Origin: Chryseobacterium sp. ERMR1:04
GTDB taxonomy: Bacteria > Bacteroidota > Bacteroidia > Flavobacteriales > Weeksellaceae
Direction: 5' to 3'
Assembly: GCF_001297705.1 (NCBI RefSeq)
Contig: NZ_LIRF01000005.1
Location: 124,001 to 188,000 of the forward strand
DNA: 64,000 nt
The notes beneath the pieces are model-generated. The model was not told the origin of the DNA, ran no database searches, and was given only the letters and a program-made list of their open reading frames with translations. Below, piece after piece: positions 16,797 through 25,734 of the stretch; position 1 is the stretch's first letter, and each line of letters starts with the position of its first letter. A program made the translations under genes and the position numbers.

Positions 16797-17873
16797 TTAT
16801 ACAAAAGGAGCTTTCACCACTTTTGCAGGGATATTTTTGTTTCTTACCTGAATAAAGATTTCAGAACCTAGTTTGAAGTGAGGTTTGTCTACATAAGCCA
16901 ATCCTAAACCTACTTTTTTCATTGGAGACTGAGTTCCGGAAGTTACTTTTCCGATCACGTTTCCTTCAGCATCTACAACAGGATAGTCGTGTCTTGGAAC
17001 TCCTTTATCCTGAAGTTCAAAAGCAACTAATTTTCTTGTAACGCCTTCTTCTTTTTGTTTTGCAAAAATATCTTTAGACACGAAATCTTTATCAAATTTT
17101 GTGATCCATCCTAATCCTGCTTCAATTGGAGAAGTAGTATCATCGATATCCATTCCGTAAAGGCAGAAACCTTTTTCTAATCTTAAAGTATCTCTGGCAG
17201 CCAGTCCGCAAGGAATAATTCCTTCAGGTTGTCCAGCATTAATGATTTCGTCCCACAATTTTTCAGCATTGTCATTTTGGAAATAAATCTCAAAACCTCC
17301 ACTTCCTGTATATCCGGTGTTAGAAATAATAACGTTCTCTACTCCTGCTACAGCGCCTACCGTAAAGTTATAGTAAGGGATTTCAGAAAGATTAACCTCT
17401 GTTAATTTTTGAAGAATTTCAGTAGCTTTCGGCCCTTGAACTGCCAATAAAGACATATCATCAGAAGCATTGGTAAGCACAGCATCAAATTTGTTGTACT
17501 TTACAATGTGGTTCCAGTCTTTTTCAATGTTTGAGGCATTCACAACAACGAAATACTTTTCATCTTCCATTTTGTAAACAATAAGGTCGTCTACAATTCC
17601 TCCGGTTTCGTTAGGAAGACAAGTATATTGCGCTTTTCCGTTTTCCAAAGCATCTACATTATTAGTCGTAACCAATTGTAAAAGATCTTTAGCACCCGGA
17701 CCTTCAACGAAAAATTGTCCCATGTGAGATACGTCGAATAATCCTGCTTTTTCTCTTACCGCAAAATGCTCTTCTGTAACTCCGGAATATTGTACAGGCA
17801 TTTCAAAACCTGCGAAAGGTACTATTTTCGCTCCTAAAGAAGCGTGTTTGTCGTACAAGGCTGTTTTCTTCAT
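16797..17873 (-). CDS. gcvT: Glycine cleavage system T protein (aminomethyltransferase)
   Basis: A 358-residue protein that transfers the methylene group from the lipoyl H protein to tetrahydrofolate, releasing ammonia. Family motifs: [20 protein letters not shown] (residues 21-40), FDVSHMGQ, the folate-binding Asp region with [37 protein letters not shown], and the C-terminal barrel with [19 protein letters not shown]. Length and motif order are normal. It is the last gene of a three-gene operon (idi, secreted protein, gcvT; 8 bases from its neighbour). The other glycine cleavage genes are not in the window. Confidence 0.95.
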   Translation of the reverse strand: MKKTALYDKHASLGAKIVPFAGFEMPVQYSGVTEEHFAVREKAGLFDVSHMGQFFVEGPGAKDLLQLVTTNNVDALENGKAQYTCLPNETGGIVDDLIVYKMEDEKYFVVVNASNIEKDWNHIVKYNKFDAVLTNASDDMSLLAVQGPKATEILQKLTEVNLSEIPYYNFTVGAVAGVENVIISNTGYTGSGGFEIYFQNDNAEKLWDEIINAGQPEGIIPCGLAARDTLRLEKGFCLYGMDIDDTTSPIEAGLGWITKFDKDFVSKDIFAKQKEEGVTRKLVAFELQDKGVPRHDYPVVDAEGNVIGKVTSGTQSPMKKVGLGLAYVDKPHFKLGSEIFIQVRNKNIPAKVVKAPFV

Positions 17874-17881
17874 GTTTATTT

Positions 17882-18352
17882 CTATTTCTTTATTTTAAAG
17901 CTGTTAAAAGTATCGTTAAAAAGGGTCATGTAATTTCCGTTCCAGTATTTCTGACCGCAGTTGATGGAAATAAGATACAGATCTTTATCTTTTTGAAAGA
18001 CTTTGGTGATCCAGAATAGCTTATCTTTTTCATCAAAATATTCATACATATATTCTGTGTATCCCTTTTTTCCGTTTTTGCTTTTTATTTTGTTTTCATC
18101 GTCACTTGATTGATAAAGAGCAAGGATGAATTTTTTTGTTTCTGCTTTGGGAAGGTTCAGATCGTGATATTCTGAGATGGTAATGGCGCCAATTTCGTTG
18201 GTAGGAAAGATATTAACAATTTCGCTTTCGTTCATGGCCTTCCAACCATCGGGATAGCTGATAGAATAATTAGAGCTGTCATACATCTGTTGTTTCTGAG
18301 CAAACGAAAAAAGTCCCAACAAAAATGTTGTTATGAGTAGTGCTTTTTTCAT
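17882..18352 (-). CDS. Secreted protein of unknown function
   Basis: A 156-residue protein with a signal peptide ([16 protein letters not shown], cleavage near residue 19). The mature part starts [20 protein letters not shown] and contains ITISEYHDL and a C-terminal [16 protein letters not shown], a pattern resembling PsbP-like/DUF1795 proteins, in which a small alpha-beta domain is exported. No catalytic residues stand out. It lies 3 bases downstream of idi and 8 bases upstream of gcvT, so it is co-transcribed with them, with no obvious functional link. Confidence 0.8.
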   Translation of the reverse strand: MKKALLITTFLLGLFSFAQKQQMYDSSNYSISYPDGWKAMNESEIVNIFPTNEIGAITISEYHDLNLPKAETKKFILALYQSSDDENKIKSKNGKKGYTEYMYEYFDEKDKLFWITKVFQKDKDLYLISINCGQKYWNGNYMTLFNDTFNSFKIKK

Positions 18353-18355
18353 TGC

Positions 18356-18865
18356 TTAAAAGTTGTGTTTGTATTCTTCCAAAATGATTTTAAACCATTC
18401 GGTGAAATTTTTAGGATTTTCAGCTATTTCTTTGTCGAGATCCGAAATAGAGATATACCTTACTTCTTCTACTTCATTTTTGTTTAAATTGAAATCGGCT
18501 TCATAATTTCCCACGAAAACATGGTCTAATTCATGTTCCCAAAGTCCACCGCCAACATCAGCTCTATAAATAAAATTGAATTTTTCTGAAAGTTCAGTGT
18601 CTATTCCCAGTTCTTCTTTAACCCTTCTTTTGGCTCCGTCCAGATATGTTTCTCCATTTCTGGGATGAGAACATACGGCATTGGTCCATTGGTTGGGAGA
18701 GTGGTATTTTTCGGATGCTCTTTTTTGCAAAAGCATCTCTCCTTTATTATTGAATAAAAAAACGGAAAATGCACGATGTAACAAGCCGTTAATATGGGCC
18801 TGTTGCTTTTCCATTAAGCCTAAAACTTCATCCGCCGGATTAACTAAAACTACGAATTCTTCCAT
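18356..18865 (-). CDS. idi: Isopentenyl-diphosphate delta-isomerase, type 1
   Basis: A 169-residue Nudix-fold isomerase that interconverts IPP and DMAPP for isoprenoid, quinone and carotenoid synthesis. The catalytic cysteine C65 is in NQWTNAVCSHPRNGE with metal ligand H67, and the catalytic glutamates are in GLWEHELDHVF (E110, E112). First gene of the idi - secreted protein - gcvT operon. A TACATTTG -7 box ends only five bases before the ATG, so the transcript may be leaderless or nearly so. Cytoplasmic. Confidence 0.93.
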   Translation of the reverse strand: MEEFVVLVNPADEVLGLMEKQQAHINGLLHRAFSVFLFNNKGEMLLQKRASEKYHSPNQWTNAVCSHPRNGETYLDGAKRRVKEELGIDTELSEKFNFIYRADVGGGLWEHELDHVFVGNYEADFNLNKNEVEEVRYISISDLDKEIAENPKNFTEWFKIILEEYKHNF

Positions 18866-18870
18866 TGATA

Positions 18871-18878
18871 CAAATGTA
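18871..18878 (-). promoter_or_regulatory. Putative -7 box of idi, very close to the start codon
   Basis: On the minus strand this reads TACATTTG and ends five bases before the ATG at 18865. If used, the RNA would begin at or beside the start codon. Confidence 0.4.
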
Positions 18879-18950
18879 AGTTTAATAAATGTATTTTGGA
18901 AATTTTTGGTGAAACATCATATTTCTTTACGATTATGTTTGTTTTGAATG

Positions 18951-19026
18951 TTCTCGCAGATTATGCAGATTTTTTCTTGAAAAATATTCACAATCATCTG
19001 CAAGATCTGCAAAATCCGCGAGAGAA
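18951..19026. repeat. Imperfect inverted repeat of the CTCGCAGATT family
   Basis: CTCGCAGATTATGCAGAT at 18953 is repeated inverted as CTCGCGGATTTTGCAGAT on the other strand near 19003-19022 (16 of 18 match). The same words (CTCTCGCAGATT, GCAGATTTTT) occur at 4344-4376 and 4531-4548. Confidence 0.6.
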
Positions 19027-19029
19027 AAA

Positions 19030-19632
19030 TTACTTTTTGACTGCTTTTCCAATTCTGATATATAAGAATGATATAATAAAAAAGAAGATCGTGACGAATA
19101 ACGAATTAATTAAAACTTTTGGTAAACCTAAAGCAGTAACATCCACAAAAGGATAAGGGTAAAACCCTGAAAAGTTTCCCCGGATTAATATAACAATTAG
19201 ATAGATGATAGGAAATAGAGCCCATTTCAAAATCTGGCTGTATTTTACACGGGCTTTATTTTCAAATAAATACCAGAAAATAATGGTGAGAACAGGCATT
19301 ACGCTGTGTAGGAGTTCGTCAACAACTCTTTGTAAACCGGTCGGTTGCCATGTTCCTCTCAGGATAATCTGATACGTAGCTCCAACAATCGTAATATAAA
19401 CCGTAATAGCCGTTAGAATTCCCGATTTTTTGTCTTCGTTTTCTTGTTTTTGGAAAACGACAGTAGTAAAATAAAGCGTTGCAAGAAAATTAACAAGGAT
19501 GGTAAAATAAGTGAAAAACCTGAAATTGGCTTCCATTAAAGAAGTTGTCCTGTTTTCTATATGCAAATAATATTGTGTTATTAAAGCAAACCAACCAATG
19601 AGTGCAAAAATAATCGCAAGATTTTTTTTCAT
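19030..19632 (-). CDS. Pr6Pr family membrane protein
   Basis: A 200-residue protein with six hydrophobic segments. The pattern FRFFTYFTILVNFLATLYF in helix 2, LRGTWQPTGLQRVVDELLHS between helices 3 and 4, and RGNFSGFYPYPFVDV before the last helix match the Pr6Pr family (related to the AIG1/FAR-17a hydrolase-like fold), with the conserved His in ELLHSVMP. Function in bacteria is not established; eukaryotic relatives hydrolyse fatty-acid esters of hydroxy fatty acids. It is monocistronic. Confidence 0.82.
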   Translation of the reverse strand: MKKNLAIIFALIGWFALITQYYLHIENRTTSLMEANFRFFTYFTILVNFLATLYFTTVVFQKQENEDKKSGILTAITVYITIVGATYQIILRGTWQPTGLQRVVDELLHSVMPVLTIIFWYLFENKARVKYSQILKWALFPIIYLIVILIRGNFSGFYPYPFVDVTALGLPKVLINSLFVTIFFFIISFLYIRIGKAVKK

Positions 19633-19719
19633 GATTTGTAATTAGTGATATAAATATAAAACAAAAAAGCCAATTTACAATTTCTGTAAAATGACTTTTG
19701 TAATGCTTAGGTAATGGTA

Positions 19720-20361
19720 TTATTTAACGTCTTTCCAGATATTTCTGTTAAGCGTTTCTATTGTATTTCCTTTGATGACATATGTATCGGGACCTTTAAT
19801 ATGGCTGGTTTCCCCATGACTGTAAGCTAAGAGATCATAATTAACGGTGATGGTATCTCCATTTTTCTCAAAAGTCAGATATTGATAATCCGAAAAATTA
19901 GAAGCTGAATTAGGCGGTTGGAAAAAATCCTGACCAATTAATTGATCGGCTGCTTTATTATGGGCAAACCATTTTTTTACCAGGTCTTTCTGTTCTTTAG
20001 ACCCTTGTTTTCCCAGACCAAGAGCGGTGGTAAGTTCACAATTGCCATCATTGCAATTAGATCCGCCTAGTCCGCTGTATAAAGCGGCAATAGCTTTTAA
20101 TGGTTCCGAAAGTTTATTGATATCCGATGTATTGATATCGCCGGGGCTTTTTTGTGATTTTTTGATCAGCGTAAATGTTTCATTACCTTCTTTGGCCGGA
20201 CTATTTTCAGGAGGTGAGGGTGTAGATGAAACACTATCAGCTAGAGTAGTGGTTGATAGACTATCTGCATTTTTATCTGCCGATGTTGATGTTTTGTTCG
20301 ATGGGTTGCAGGAGAAAAGGAATAATGATGCTATTCCAATGGCAATACTATTTAATTTCAT
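19720..20361 (-). CDS. Lipoprotein of unknown function
   Basis: A 213-residue predicted lipoprotein: signal sequence with lipobox FLFSC (Cys at about residue 18), then a Ser/Thr/Asp/Pro-rich linker (to about residue 60), then a folded domain with cysteines in GGSNCNDGNCEL and beta strands in YQYLTFEKNGDTITVNYDL. The domain starts near ITLIKK-like strand residues and includes LGLGKQGSKEQKDLVKKWF. No family is recognised. It is probably attached to the inner face of the outer membrane. Monocistronic; no nearby partner suggests a role. Confidence 0.78.
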   Translation of the reverse strand: MKLNSIAIGIASLFLFSCNPSNKTSTSADKNADSLSTTTLADSVSSTPSPPENSPAKEGNETFTLIKKSQKSPGDINTSDINKLSEPLKAIAALYSGLGGSNCNDGNCELTTALGLGKQGSKEQKDLVKKWFAHNKAADQLIGQDFFQPPNSASNFSDYQYLTFEKNGDTITVNYDLLAYSHGETSHIKGPDTYVIKGNTIETLNRNIWKDVK

Positions 20362-20591
20362 AGGTGATTTTTTTGTGAAGGCATCAATAAAGATACCAAA
20401 TTGCTAAGTATTTTTAATCTTAAATTTTCACCTATTTTGAAACAGAATGATTTGATACTCATTGTAAAAATAACAGTACAAATGTTTGTTTTATCGATAA
20501 AATAATGAAATAAAGGGCCTAGATTTAATATAAATCAAGTTTAACACTCCTGTTTGGTGTAAAAGTCGTAACTTCGCCATTCAAATTTTTA

Positions 20592-20996
20592 ATGATGGAA
20601 TTAGACTATATCGAGCACCTAAGTCCTATACTTAAGGACGGCGTAAAAAACTACTTAATAGACATCGACGGAACAATTACGGACGATGTACCCAACGAAG
20701 AACCGGAAAGAATGGTTACTTGTGAACCGTATCCTGATGCGTTAGCGACGGTTAACAAATGGTACGACGAAGGTCACCAGATCTGCTTCTTTACTTCAAG
20801 AACAGAAAATCTAAAGCAAATTACGATGGATTGGTTGGATAAACACGGATTTAAATATCACAGTGTTTTATGCGGAAAACCAAGAGGTGGAAACTACCAT
20901 TGGATAGACAATCACTTGGTGAGAGCAACAAGATACAAAGGAAAATTCACGGATCTTGTGGAAAAACAAGTGACCATTGAAGTTTTTAAAGATTAA
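20592..20996 (+). CDS. Small HAD-like phosphatase
   Basis: A 134-residue protein with the haloacid-dehalogenase core and no cap domain. Motif I is NYLIDIDGTITDD (nucleophile and acid Asp, D24 and D26), motif II is CFFTSRTENL (Ser/Thr), and a Lys/Asp motif lies in GKPRGGNYHWIDNHLV. Such minimal HADs act on small phosphorylated molecules or nucleotides. It lies 100 bases before serA on the same strand, so a phosphoserine or other sugar-phosphate role is possible but not shown. ATG 20592 is followed by a second ATG; either may be used. Confidence 0.82.
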   Translation: MMELDYIEHLSPILKDGVKNYLIDIDGTITDDVPNEEPERMVTCEPYPDALATVNKWYDEGHQICFFTSRTENLKQITMDWLDKHGFKYHSVLCGKPRGGNYHWIDNHLVRATRYKGKFTDLVEKQVTIEVFKD

Positions 20997-21096
20997 AATT
21001 ATAATTCAGGGATTTAAAGATTAAACGATTAAAGTGGGTAATACTGCATGATTTTTTAATTTTTAAATCCTTCAATTTTTTAAATACATATTATTT

Positions 21097-22056
21097 ATGA
21101 AAGTTTTAGCAAACGATGGGTTGGATCAATCTGGGATTGATGCATTAACTGAAAAGGGATTTGAAGTAATCACGGCAAAAGTTCCTCAGGAATTTTTAGT
21201 AGATTATATCAACGAACACAAAATCCGTACTTTATTGGTGCGTAGTGCAACACAGGTAAGAAAAGATATTATTGATAATTGTCCGTCACTTGGCATCATC
21301 GGTAGAGGTGGAGTAGGAATGGATAATATTGATGTAGATTATGCAAGAGAAAAAGGAATTCATGTGATCAATACGCCTTCTGCTTCTTCGGAATCGGTTG
21401 CTGAATTGGTTTTTGCACATTTATTTTCAGGATCAAGATTTTTACAGGAATCTAACAGAAAGATGCCTGTAGTGGGAGATACAGAATTTGCAGGTCTTAA
21501 GAAAGCGTATGCAGCAGGAATCGAACTAAGAGGAAAAACCATCGGAATTGTTGGGATGGGAAGAATCGGACAGGAGGTTGCTAGAATTGCGCTAGGTCTT
21601 GGTATGAGAGTGATTGCTGCGGATAGCAATGTAGGTAAAGCAAGCATTAAAGTGAAATTCTACAACAACCAGTTTATTAATGTAGACATTGAAACAGAAC
21701 CTTTACAGGAAGTTTTAAAGCATTCAGATTTTATTACGCTTCACGTTCCGGCACAGAAAGACGGATATATGATCGGTAAAAATGAATTTGAGATCATGAA
21801 AGACGGTGTAGCAATTGTAAACTGTTCAAGAGGTGGAGTTATTGACGAGTCTGCTTTAATAGAAGCTTTAGATTCAGGGAAAGTAAGATTTGCAGGTCTT
21901 GATGTTTTCATCAATGAGCCTACGCCTTCTAAGGAGATTCTTACGCATTCTAAAATCTCTTTAACGCCGCATACAGGGGCATCTACTTTGGAAGCTCAGG
22001 ATAGAATTGGTCTTTCTTTGGCAGAACAAATTTCAAGCATTTTACAGATTCACTAA
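21097..22056 (+). CDS. serA: D-3-phosphoglycerate dehydrogenase
   Basis: A 319-residue D-2-hydroxyacid dehydrogenase that oxidises 3-phosphoglycerate with NAD, the first step of serine synthesis. The NAD motif is GIVGMGRIGQEV (about 149-160), with catalytic Arg in NCSRGGVIDE, Glu in FINEPTPS and His in SLTPHTGAST. The length shows there is no C-terminal ACT or intervening domain, as in the short form found in Bacteroidota, so serine feedback by an ACT domain is not expected. A related hydroxyacid dehydrogenase is possible but RGGVGMDNIDVDYAREKGI supports this call. Followed by a terminator. Confidence 0.9.
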   Translation: MKVLANDGLDQSGIDALTEKGFEVITAKVPQEFLVDYINEHKIRTLLVRSATQVRKDIIDNCPSLGIIGRGGVGMDNIDVDYAREKGIHVINTPSASSESVAELVFAHLFSGSRFLQESNRKMPVVGDTEFAGLKKAYAAGIELRGKTIGIVGMGRIGQEVARIALGLGMRVIAADSNVGKASIKVKFYNNQFINVDIETEPLQEVLKHSDFITLHVPAQKDGYMIGKNEFEIMKDGVAIVNCSRGGVIDESALIEALDSGKVRFAGLDVFINEPTPSKEILTHSKISLTPHTGASTLEAQDRIGLSLAEQISSILQIH

Positions 22057-22075
22057 TCTGGTGATGATAAAGAAT

Positions 22076-22103
22076 AAAAAAACACCTCAATGGAGGTGTT
22101 TTT
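22076..22103 (+). terminator. Terminator after serA
   Basis: AAAAACACCTC pairs with GAGGTGTTTTT around a four-base loop. Confidence 0.85.
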
Positions 22104-22192
22104 GTTTTTTAAGTAAGAGTGGTGATTTATTAATATGTTTTTACGTTCAAAATAACTGATTGTAAATCTAATATATGAAATCCGATATCTTC

Positions 22193-22573
22193 TTATATAT
22201 TATTTTTGCTTCTCAAAAGATCTCTGATTTCCGTTAATAATTTTTGGTCATCAGTTGGTCCTGCAGGAGCTGCTTCTTCTTTCTTGCTGATTTTATTGAT
22301 CCCTTTGATCATCATGAATAAAACTAAAGCAATACATAAGAAATTGATGACCGCTGCTAAAAAGTTACCATACGTAACTCCATTCCAAACCAAGCCTTTA
22401 ATGTTTTCTGCGCCTGCAGCTTTTAGAGCTGGATTTAATAGAAGAGGCGTGATCACATCTTCTACAAATGATGAAACGATTTTACCAAATGCAGCACCAA
22501 TAATTACCCCTACTGCTAGATCGATAACATTGCCTTTGACTGCAAATTCTTTAAATTCTTTAAGAAATCCCAT
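22193..22573 (-). CDS. mscL: Large-conductance mechanosensitive channel
   Basis: A 126-residue inner-membrane channel that opens under membrane tension during osmotic downshift. The N-terminal FLKEFKEFAVKGNVIDLAVG (residues 3-22) and the first helix VIIGAAFGKIVSSFVEDVIT are the family signature. The second helix is at about 70-92, followed by an Ala/Pro-rich link and a charged C-terminal helix (LLTEIRDLLRSK) that bundles the pentamer. Length normal. A TATATTTG -7 box lies at 22603-22610. Single gene. Confidence 0.96.
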   Translation of the reverse strand: MGFLKEFKEFAVKGNVIDLAVGVIIGAAFGKIVSSFVEDVITPLLLNPALKAAGAENIKGLVWNGVTYGNFLAAVINFLCIALVLFMMIKGINKISKKEEAAPAGPTDDQKLLTEIRDLLRSKNNI

Positions 22574-22602
22574 AATTTAATTCTTTTTAATGTTGTTTAT
22601 CA

Positions 22603-22610
22603 CAAATATA
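22603..22610 (-). promoter_or_regulatory. Putative -7 box of mscL
   Basis: Reads TATATTTG on the minus strand, 29 bases before the ATG. Confidence 0.4.
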
Positions 22611-22904
22611 ATTTAAAAAAATGAATATTTGTCATTAATAATAAACACATAAATCGATATTTTGTGATTAATTAATCATGGATATAAAGTGTTAAAATGA
22701 AAATTATATACGGTAAAGAGAAAACGTTAAGGATATTTAAATTAACAGATTCTAAAATATATTTTTATTTTTTAGGGTAAAAAGTGTTGCGGACTCCCCA
22801 GAGGTAGAACTTTTAAACACTTTAAATAATTAAAATGATTTAAAAACACCATTGCAAATTTGAAAATAAGCGGAAAAATTAGCTGACTTTCTGTTAAAAA
22901 ATAA

Positions 22905-23295
22905 GAGCCTGTTTAAATTTCTAAATTTGATTTTTTGTATACCATTCAAATCTTTATCTAAATCACATTCTTTAAGGATTTTCCTGATTAAAAAGATAAG
23001 GTATTGATGACCTATTTTTCTAACGCAAAGCTTTAGCTTTATTAAACATATTTTCAGGGAGCAAAGGATAGAATCAACTTCGTTGATTCATCGAAGCGTA
23101 TGGATAAGTATACAGCTTCATCAGCGACGAAGTCGCATCACTTTGCCCACTTAAAATAAAGGAAAATTATTCATCAACTTTGCGTTAATATTTTTAATCA
23201 AAAAATAATTTCAAACATGATCTATTGAGTATTATCAATAAAAAAAACTGATAACCAAGTGTATAATGATTCTTAAGTAAAATTTAAACAAGCTT
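22905..23295. repeat. 391-bp element with inverted ends, MITE-like
   Basis: GAGCCTGTTTAAATTT at 22905-22920 and AAATTTAAACAAGCTT at 23280-23295 are inverted copies (13 of 16 match). There is no coding frame inside. The interior holds three mini-palindromes in a row: AAAGCTTTAGCTTT (about 23026), AATCAACTTCGTTGATT (about 23073) and GCGACGAAGTCGC (about 23119), and a segment (23145-23195) shared with 3018-3055. The rest of the 22574-23470 gap is AT-rich with nothing else recognisable. Confidence 0.55.
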
Positions 23296-23380
23296 TAAGA
23301 GTATTAAAAATAGACGTCCAATATGTTTTTCTAGGGCCATCAATTCTAAATGTTCATCATTCAAAGGAAGCCATAAAAAA

Positions 23381-23405
23381 AGACTCAGATAAAAATCTGA
23401 GCCTT
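23381..23405 (-). terminator. Terminator of the first S74 surface protein gene
   Basis: CTCAGAT (23384-23390) pairs with ATCTGAG (23395-23401), extended by AGA/CCTTT flanks, with a T-run on the minus strand. Confidence 0.7.
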
Positions 23406-23470
23406 TCTCTTTTTTTAATTTTAAAATGATATTTCAAACTCTATTGATAGGAGTAACGCTTTGGTAAGCA

Positions 23471-24856
23471 TTATTTTTTAGTGAGTAATTTTTGTAATTC
23501 AGCTACTTGTAGTTTTAGGTCCTGAACTTCTTTTTGTTGAGATTGTAAAGACTCAATTTCTTTTTGTTGCTCTTTAACGGCATTCACCAATATTTTAGTT
23601 AAAGCACTTTCATCAAATTGTCTTTTATCTTTTAGTCCGCTGTTTGCCGTGTCATCTATGATACTTACCATATAAGGCGCTGCTTTTTCTACTTCCTGTG
23701 CAATAAAACCGATGTGTTTTTGATCTAAGTCTTTGTAGCCAGACTTTTCGTTGTATTTATAGGTAACGGTTCTCAATTGGTTAATCACATTCAGACCGTC
23801 TTTAAAATCTTCAATATCTTTTTTTACTCTTTTGTCAGAAAAAGTTCCCCAGCTTCCACCTCCCGGTTTATCTGCTGAACCATCAACAGATAATAAAGAT
23901 GTAGGATTGGGAGTACCTATTCCTACATTTCCATTAGTACTAATTCTCATTTTAAAGGTATCATTGGTCATTAGATCAAGTGGGTGACTAGAATTAGTTC
24001 CTAGCCATCCGGCAGCTCCTCCTCCATTTGTAATACCAGTACCCACATAAGATCTTAAACGTATTGTACCGTCAGTATGTTGAAAACCATATTGCTTCGT
24101 ATTTGTCACAATGTCTACTTTTACTGCTGGGGTTACTGTTCCTATTCCCACATTGCCATTGGTATCAATTCTCATGCGAAAAGTATCATTCGTCATTAAA
24201 TCGAAAGGGTGATTAGAAGTTGTGCCCCACCAACCAGATAAACTAGCTCCATTGGTATTACCTATTCCTACATATGAATTCAGAATTACAGTTCCATCAC
24301 TATGTCTGAATCCATAATTTTTGGTGGCAGTAAGCAGGTCAACTTTTACTGCGGGGGTTGCTGTACCAATACCTATTCTATGGTTAGCTGCATCTACAGA
24401 TAATGAATTACCATCTACAGAAAATGCATTAACAGCAGTTCCTGTAAATTTCAATGTATTGGCTGCTTGTGTTACCGTCCTGTTTCCTGTAAGACTCCCA
24501 TCTGTATTATAAATATTCACACTCGAGCTTGGAGAACTTGATGAGGTTAATTTTGCCCATAATGTACCATCATAATAATAGTATCCCACAGTATCTACAT
24601 TAGCTGCAGTTCCTGTTTGTGTTCCTGTAGCAATGTTATTTACGTAGATTAGAGTAGAAGTAGGCACTGCTGCCATACTTTGTGCTCTTTGCCGATCTAC
24701 ACGGGGAATTAGTAGACCATCAACATTAGTTGTGTTACCTGTAGTGTTCTTAGCCGTTACATCCAAAGTGGATTGCGGAGTACTAGTGTTGATGCCTACT
24801 TGAGCATAAGAGTAAGCTCCTAATAGAAGGAGTGAAGATAAAATTACTTTTTTCAT
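23471..24856 (-). CDS. Secreted surface protein with C-terminal S74 self-processing domain (tail-fibre type)
   Basis: A 461-residue protein. Signal peptide to about residue 18 (LLLLGAYSYAQ), then the VGINTSTPQSTLDV module, a domain to about 160, two tandem 75-residue repeats (161-235 and 236-310; each begins VGIGT-TPAVKVD and ends DTFKMRI-TNGN), and the S74 intramolecular chaperone from S340: SDKRVKKDIEDFKDG, then VTYKYNEKSG and HIGFIAQEVEKAAPYMV. In phage fibres this domain trimerises the chain and cuts itself off just before that Ser. A coiled coil follows (421-461). Probably a trimeric surface fibre or adhesin. It is a close paralogue of the gene at 25735. Confidence 0.88.
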   Translation of the reverse strand: MKKVILSSLLLLGAYSYAQVGINTSTPQSTLDVTAKNTTGNTTNVDGLLIPRVDRQRAQSMAAVPTSTLIYVNNIATGTQTGTAANVDTVGYYYYDGTLWAKLTSSSSPSSSVNIYNTDGSLTGNRTVTQAANTLKFTGTAVNAFSVDGNSLSVDAANHRIGIGTATPAVKVDLLTATKNYGFRHSDGTVILNSYVGIGNTNGASLSGWWGTTSNHPFDLMTNDTFRMRIDTNGNVGIGTVTPAVKVDIVTNTKQYGFQHTDGTIRLRSYVGTGITNGGGAAGWLGTNSSHPLDLMTNDTFKMRISTNGNVGIGTPNPTSLLSVDGSADKPGGGSWGTFSDKRVKKDIEDFKDGLNVINQLRTVTYKYNEKSGYKDLDQKHIGFIAQEVEKAAPYMVSIIDDTANSGLKDKRQFDESALTKILVNAVKEQQKEIESLQSQQKEVQDLKLQVAELQKLLTKK

Positions 24857-25734
24857 AATTGTGTTATTTTATATTAAGTTCAATAAATTTTTTAAATAGA
24901 GATACATCATCTATCATTATAGTATATAATTATCTTTAGTTTTTTATCCTTAATAATAGAAACTAGAGTTTGGATAAAAGTAAAAGGGGAGAGATGCTAT
25001 AAATTTTTCAATTGTTAAGCTGGAGAATGAATAATTCATTCATTGATATTGAGAATATGTCTGTCCTGTTTTTCAAGATAATCTCTAAAAAGATTTCTGA
25101 ATGTTTTGTTTGGATGGCTACAGATTCGTAAAAATACTTGTTTAACCGAAATCGGGATAATGGGTTGCTGTTTTTCATCATTGTGTGTTGTTTTGTTTTT
25201 AATAAAAATTTGCTATAAATATGAGTATTTTGTTGAAAAAATATTTTAAGCAAAAAATAAATAAATAGGTTATTGTTATGTAATTTAACAATTTATATAC
25301 CAAAAAACAACTTATTATGATGAATTGTAATGTATTATGAGCGTTTTTTATTTAAAAATAAATCCTGATATGGTGATGGAATGTAATATGTAATTGATGT
25401 TTTTAATGAATATTAATCACTTTATTTTGAAAAATAAATATTGGTTATACCTATTCAATAGTACATCCGTTTAGTGATATATATATGATATTTTCATTTT
25501 TTAGTAGTTGATATATTGTGATATTTCAATATAAAATACAAGAATAATTATATTCTGGAACCCTAATGTAATTTTTTTTAAAAAAATATAATTTATTTAA
25601 ATGTTTAATGTATTTCATAATGATTTTTTTTTTTTTTCACAAAATAAAGGCTCAGATTATAAAAATCAAAGCCCTTATTTTTTATTCACATCCTCATTTG
25701 AGGGAGTGTTTTGAAATTATTTTACATTAATTTA
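24857..25734. other. Very AT-rich gene-free spacer between the two S74 genes
   Basis: Long A/T runs, including a T-stretch at 25625-25637, and no convincing gene. An 81-codon minus-strand frame at 25008-25253 has no recognisable features and an A/T-driven composition. The right end holds the terminator of the 25735 gene. The promoter of the 23471 gene must lie left of about 25000, but I see no clear TAnnTTTG. Confidence 0.4.
25641..25681 (-). terminator. Terminator of the second S74 surface protein gene
   Basis: AAAATAAAGGCT pairs, with one mismatch, with AGCCCTTATTTT. On the minus strand A/T-rich DNA follows. Confidence 0.55.

Noticed and set aside
25008..25253. 81-codon minus-strand open frame between the S74 genes
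   Set aside because: Composition is driven by A/T bias, no motif, no promoter or clear ribosome-binding context, and it lies in low-complexity spacer.
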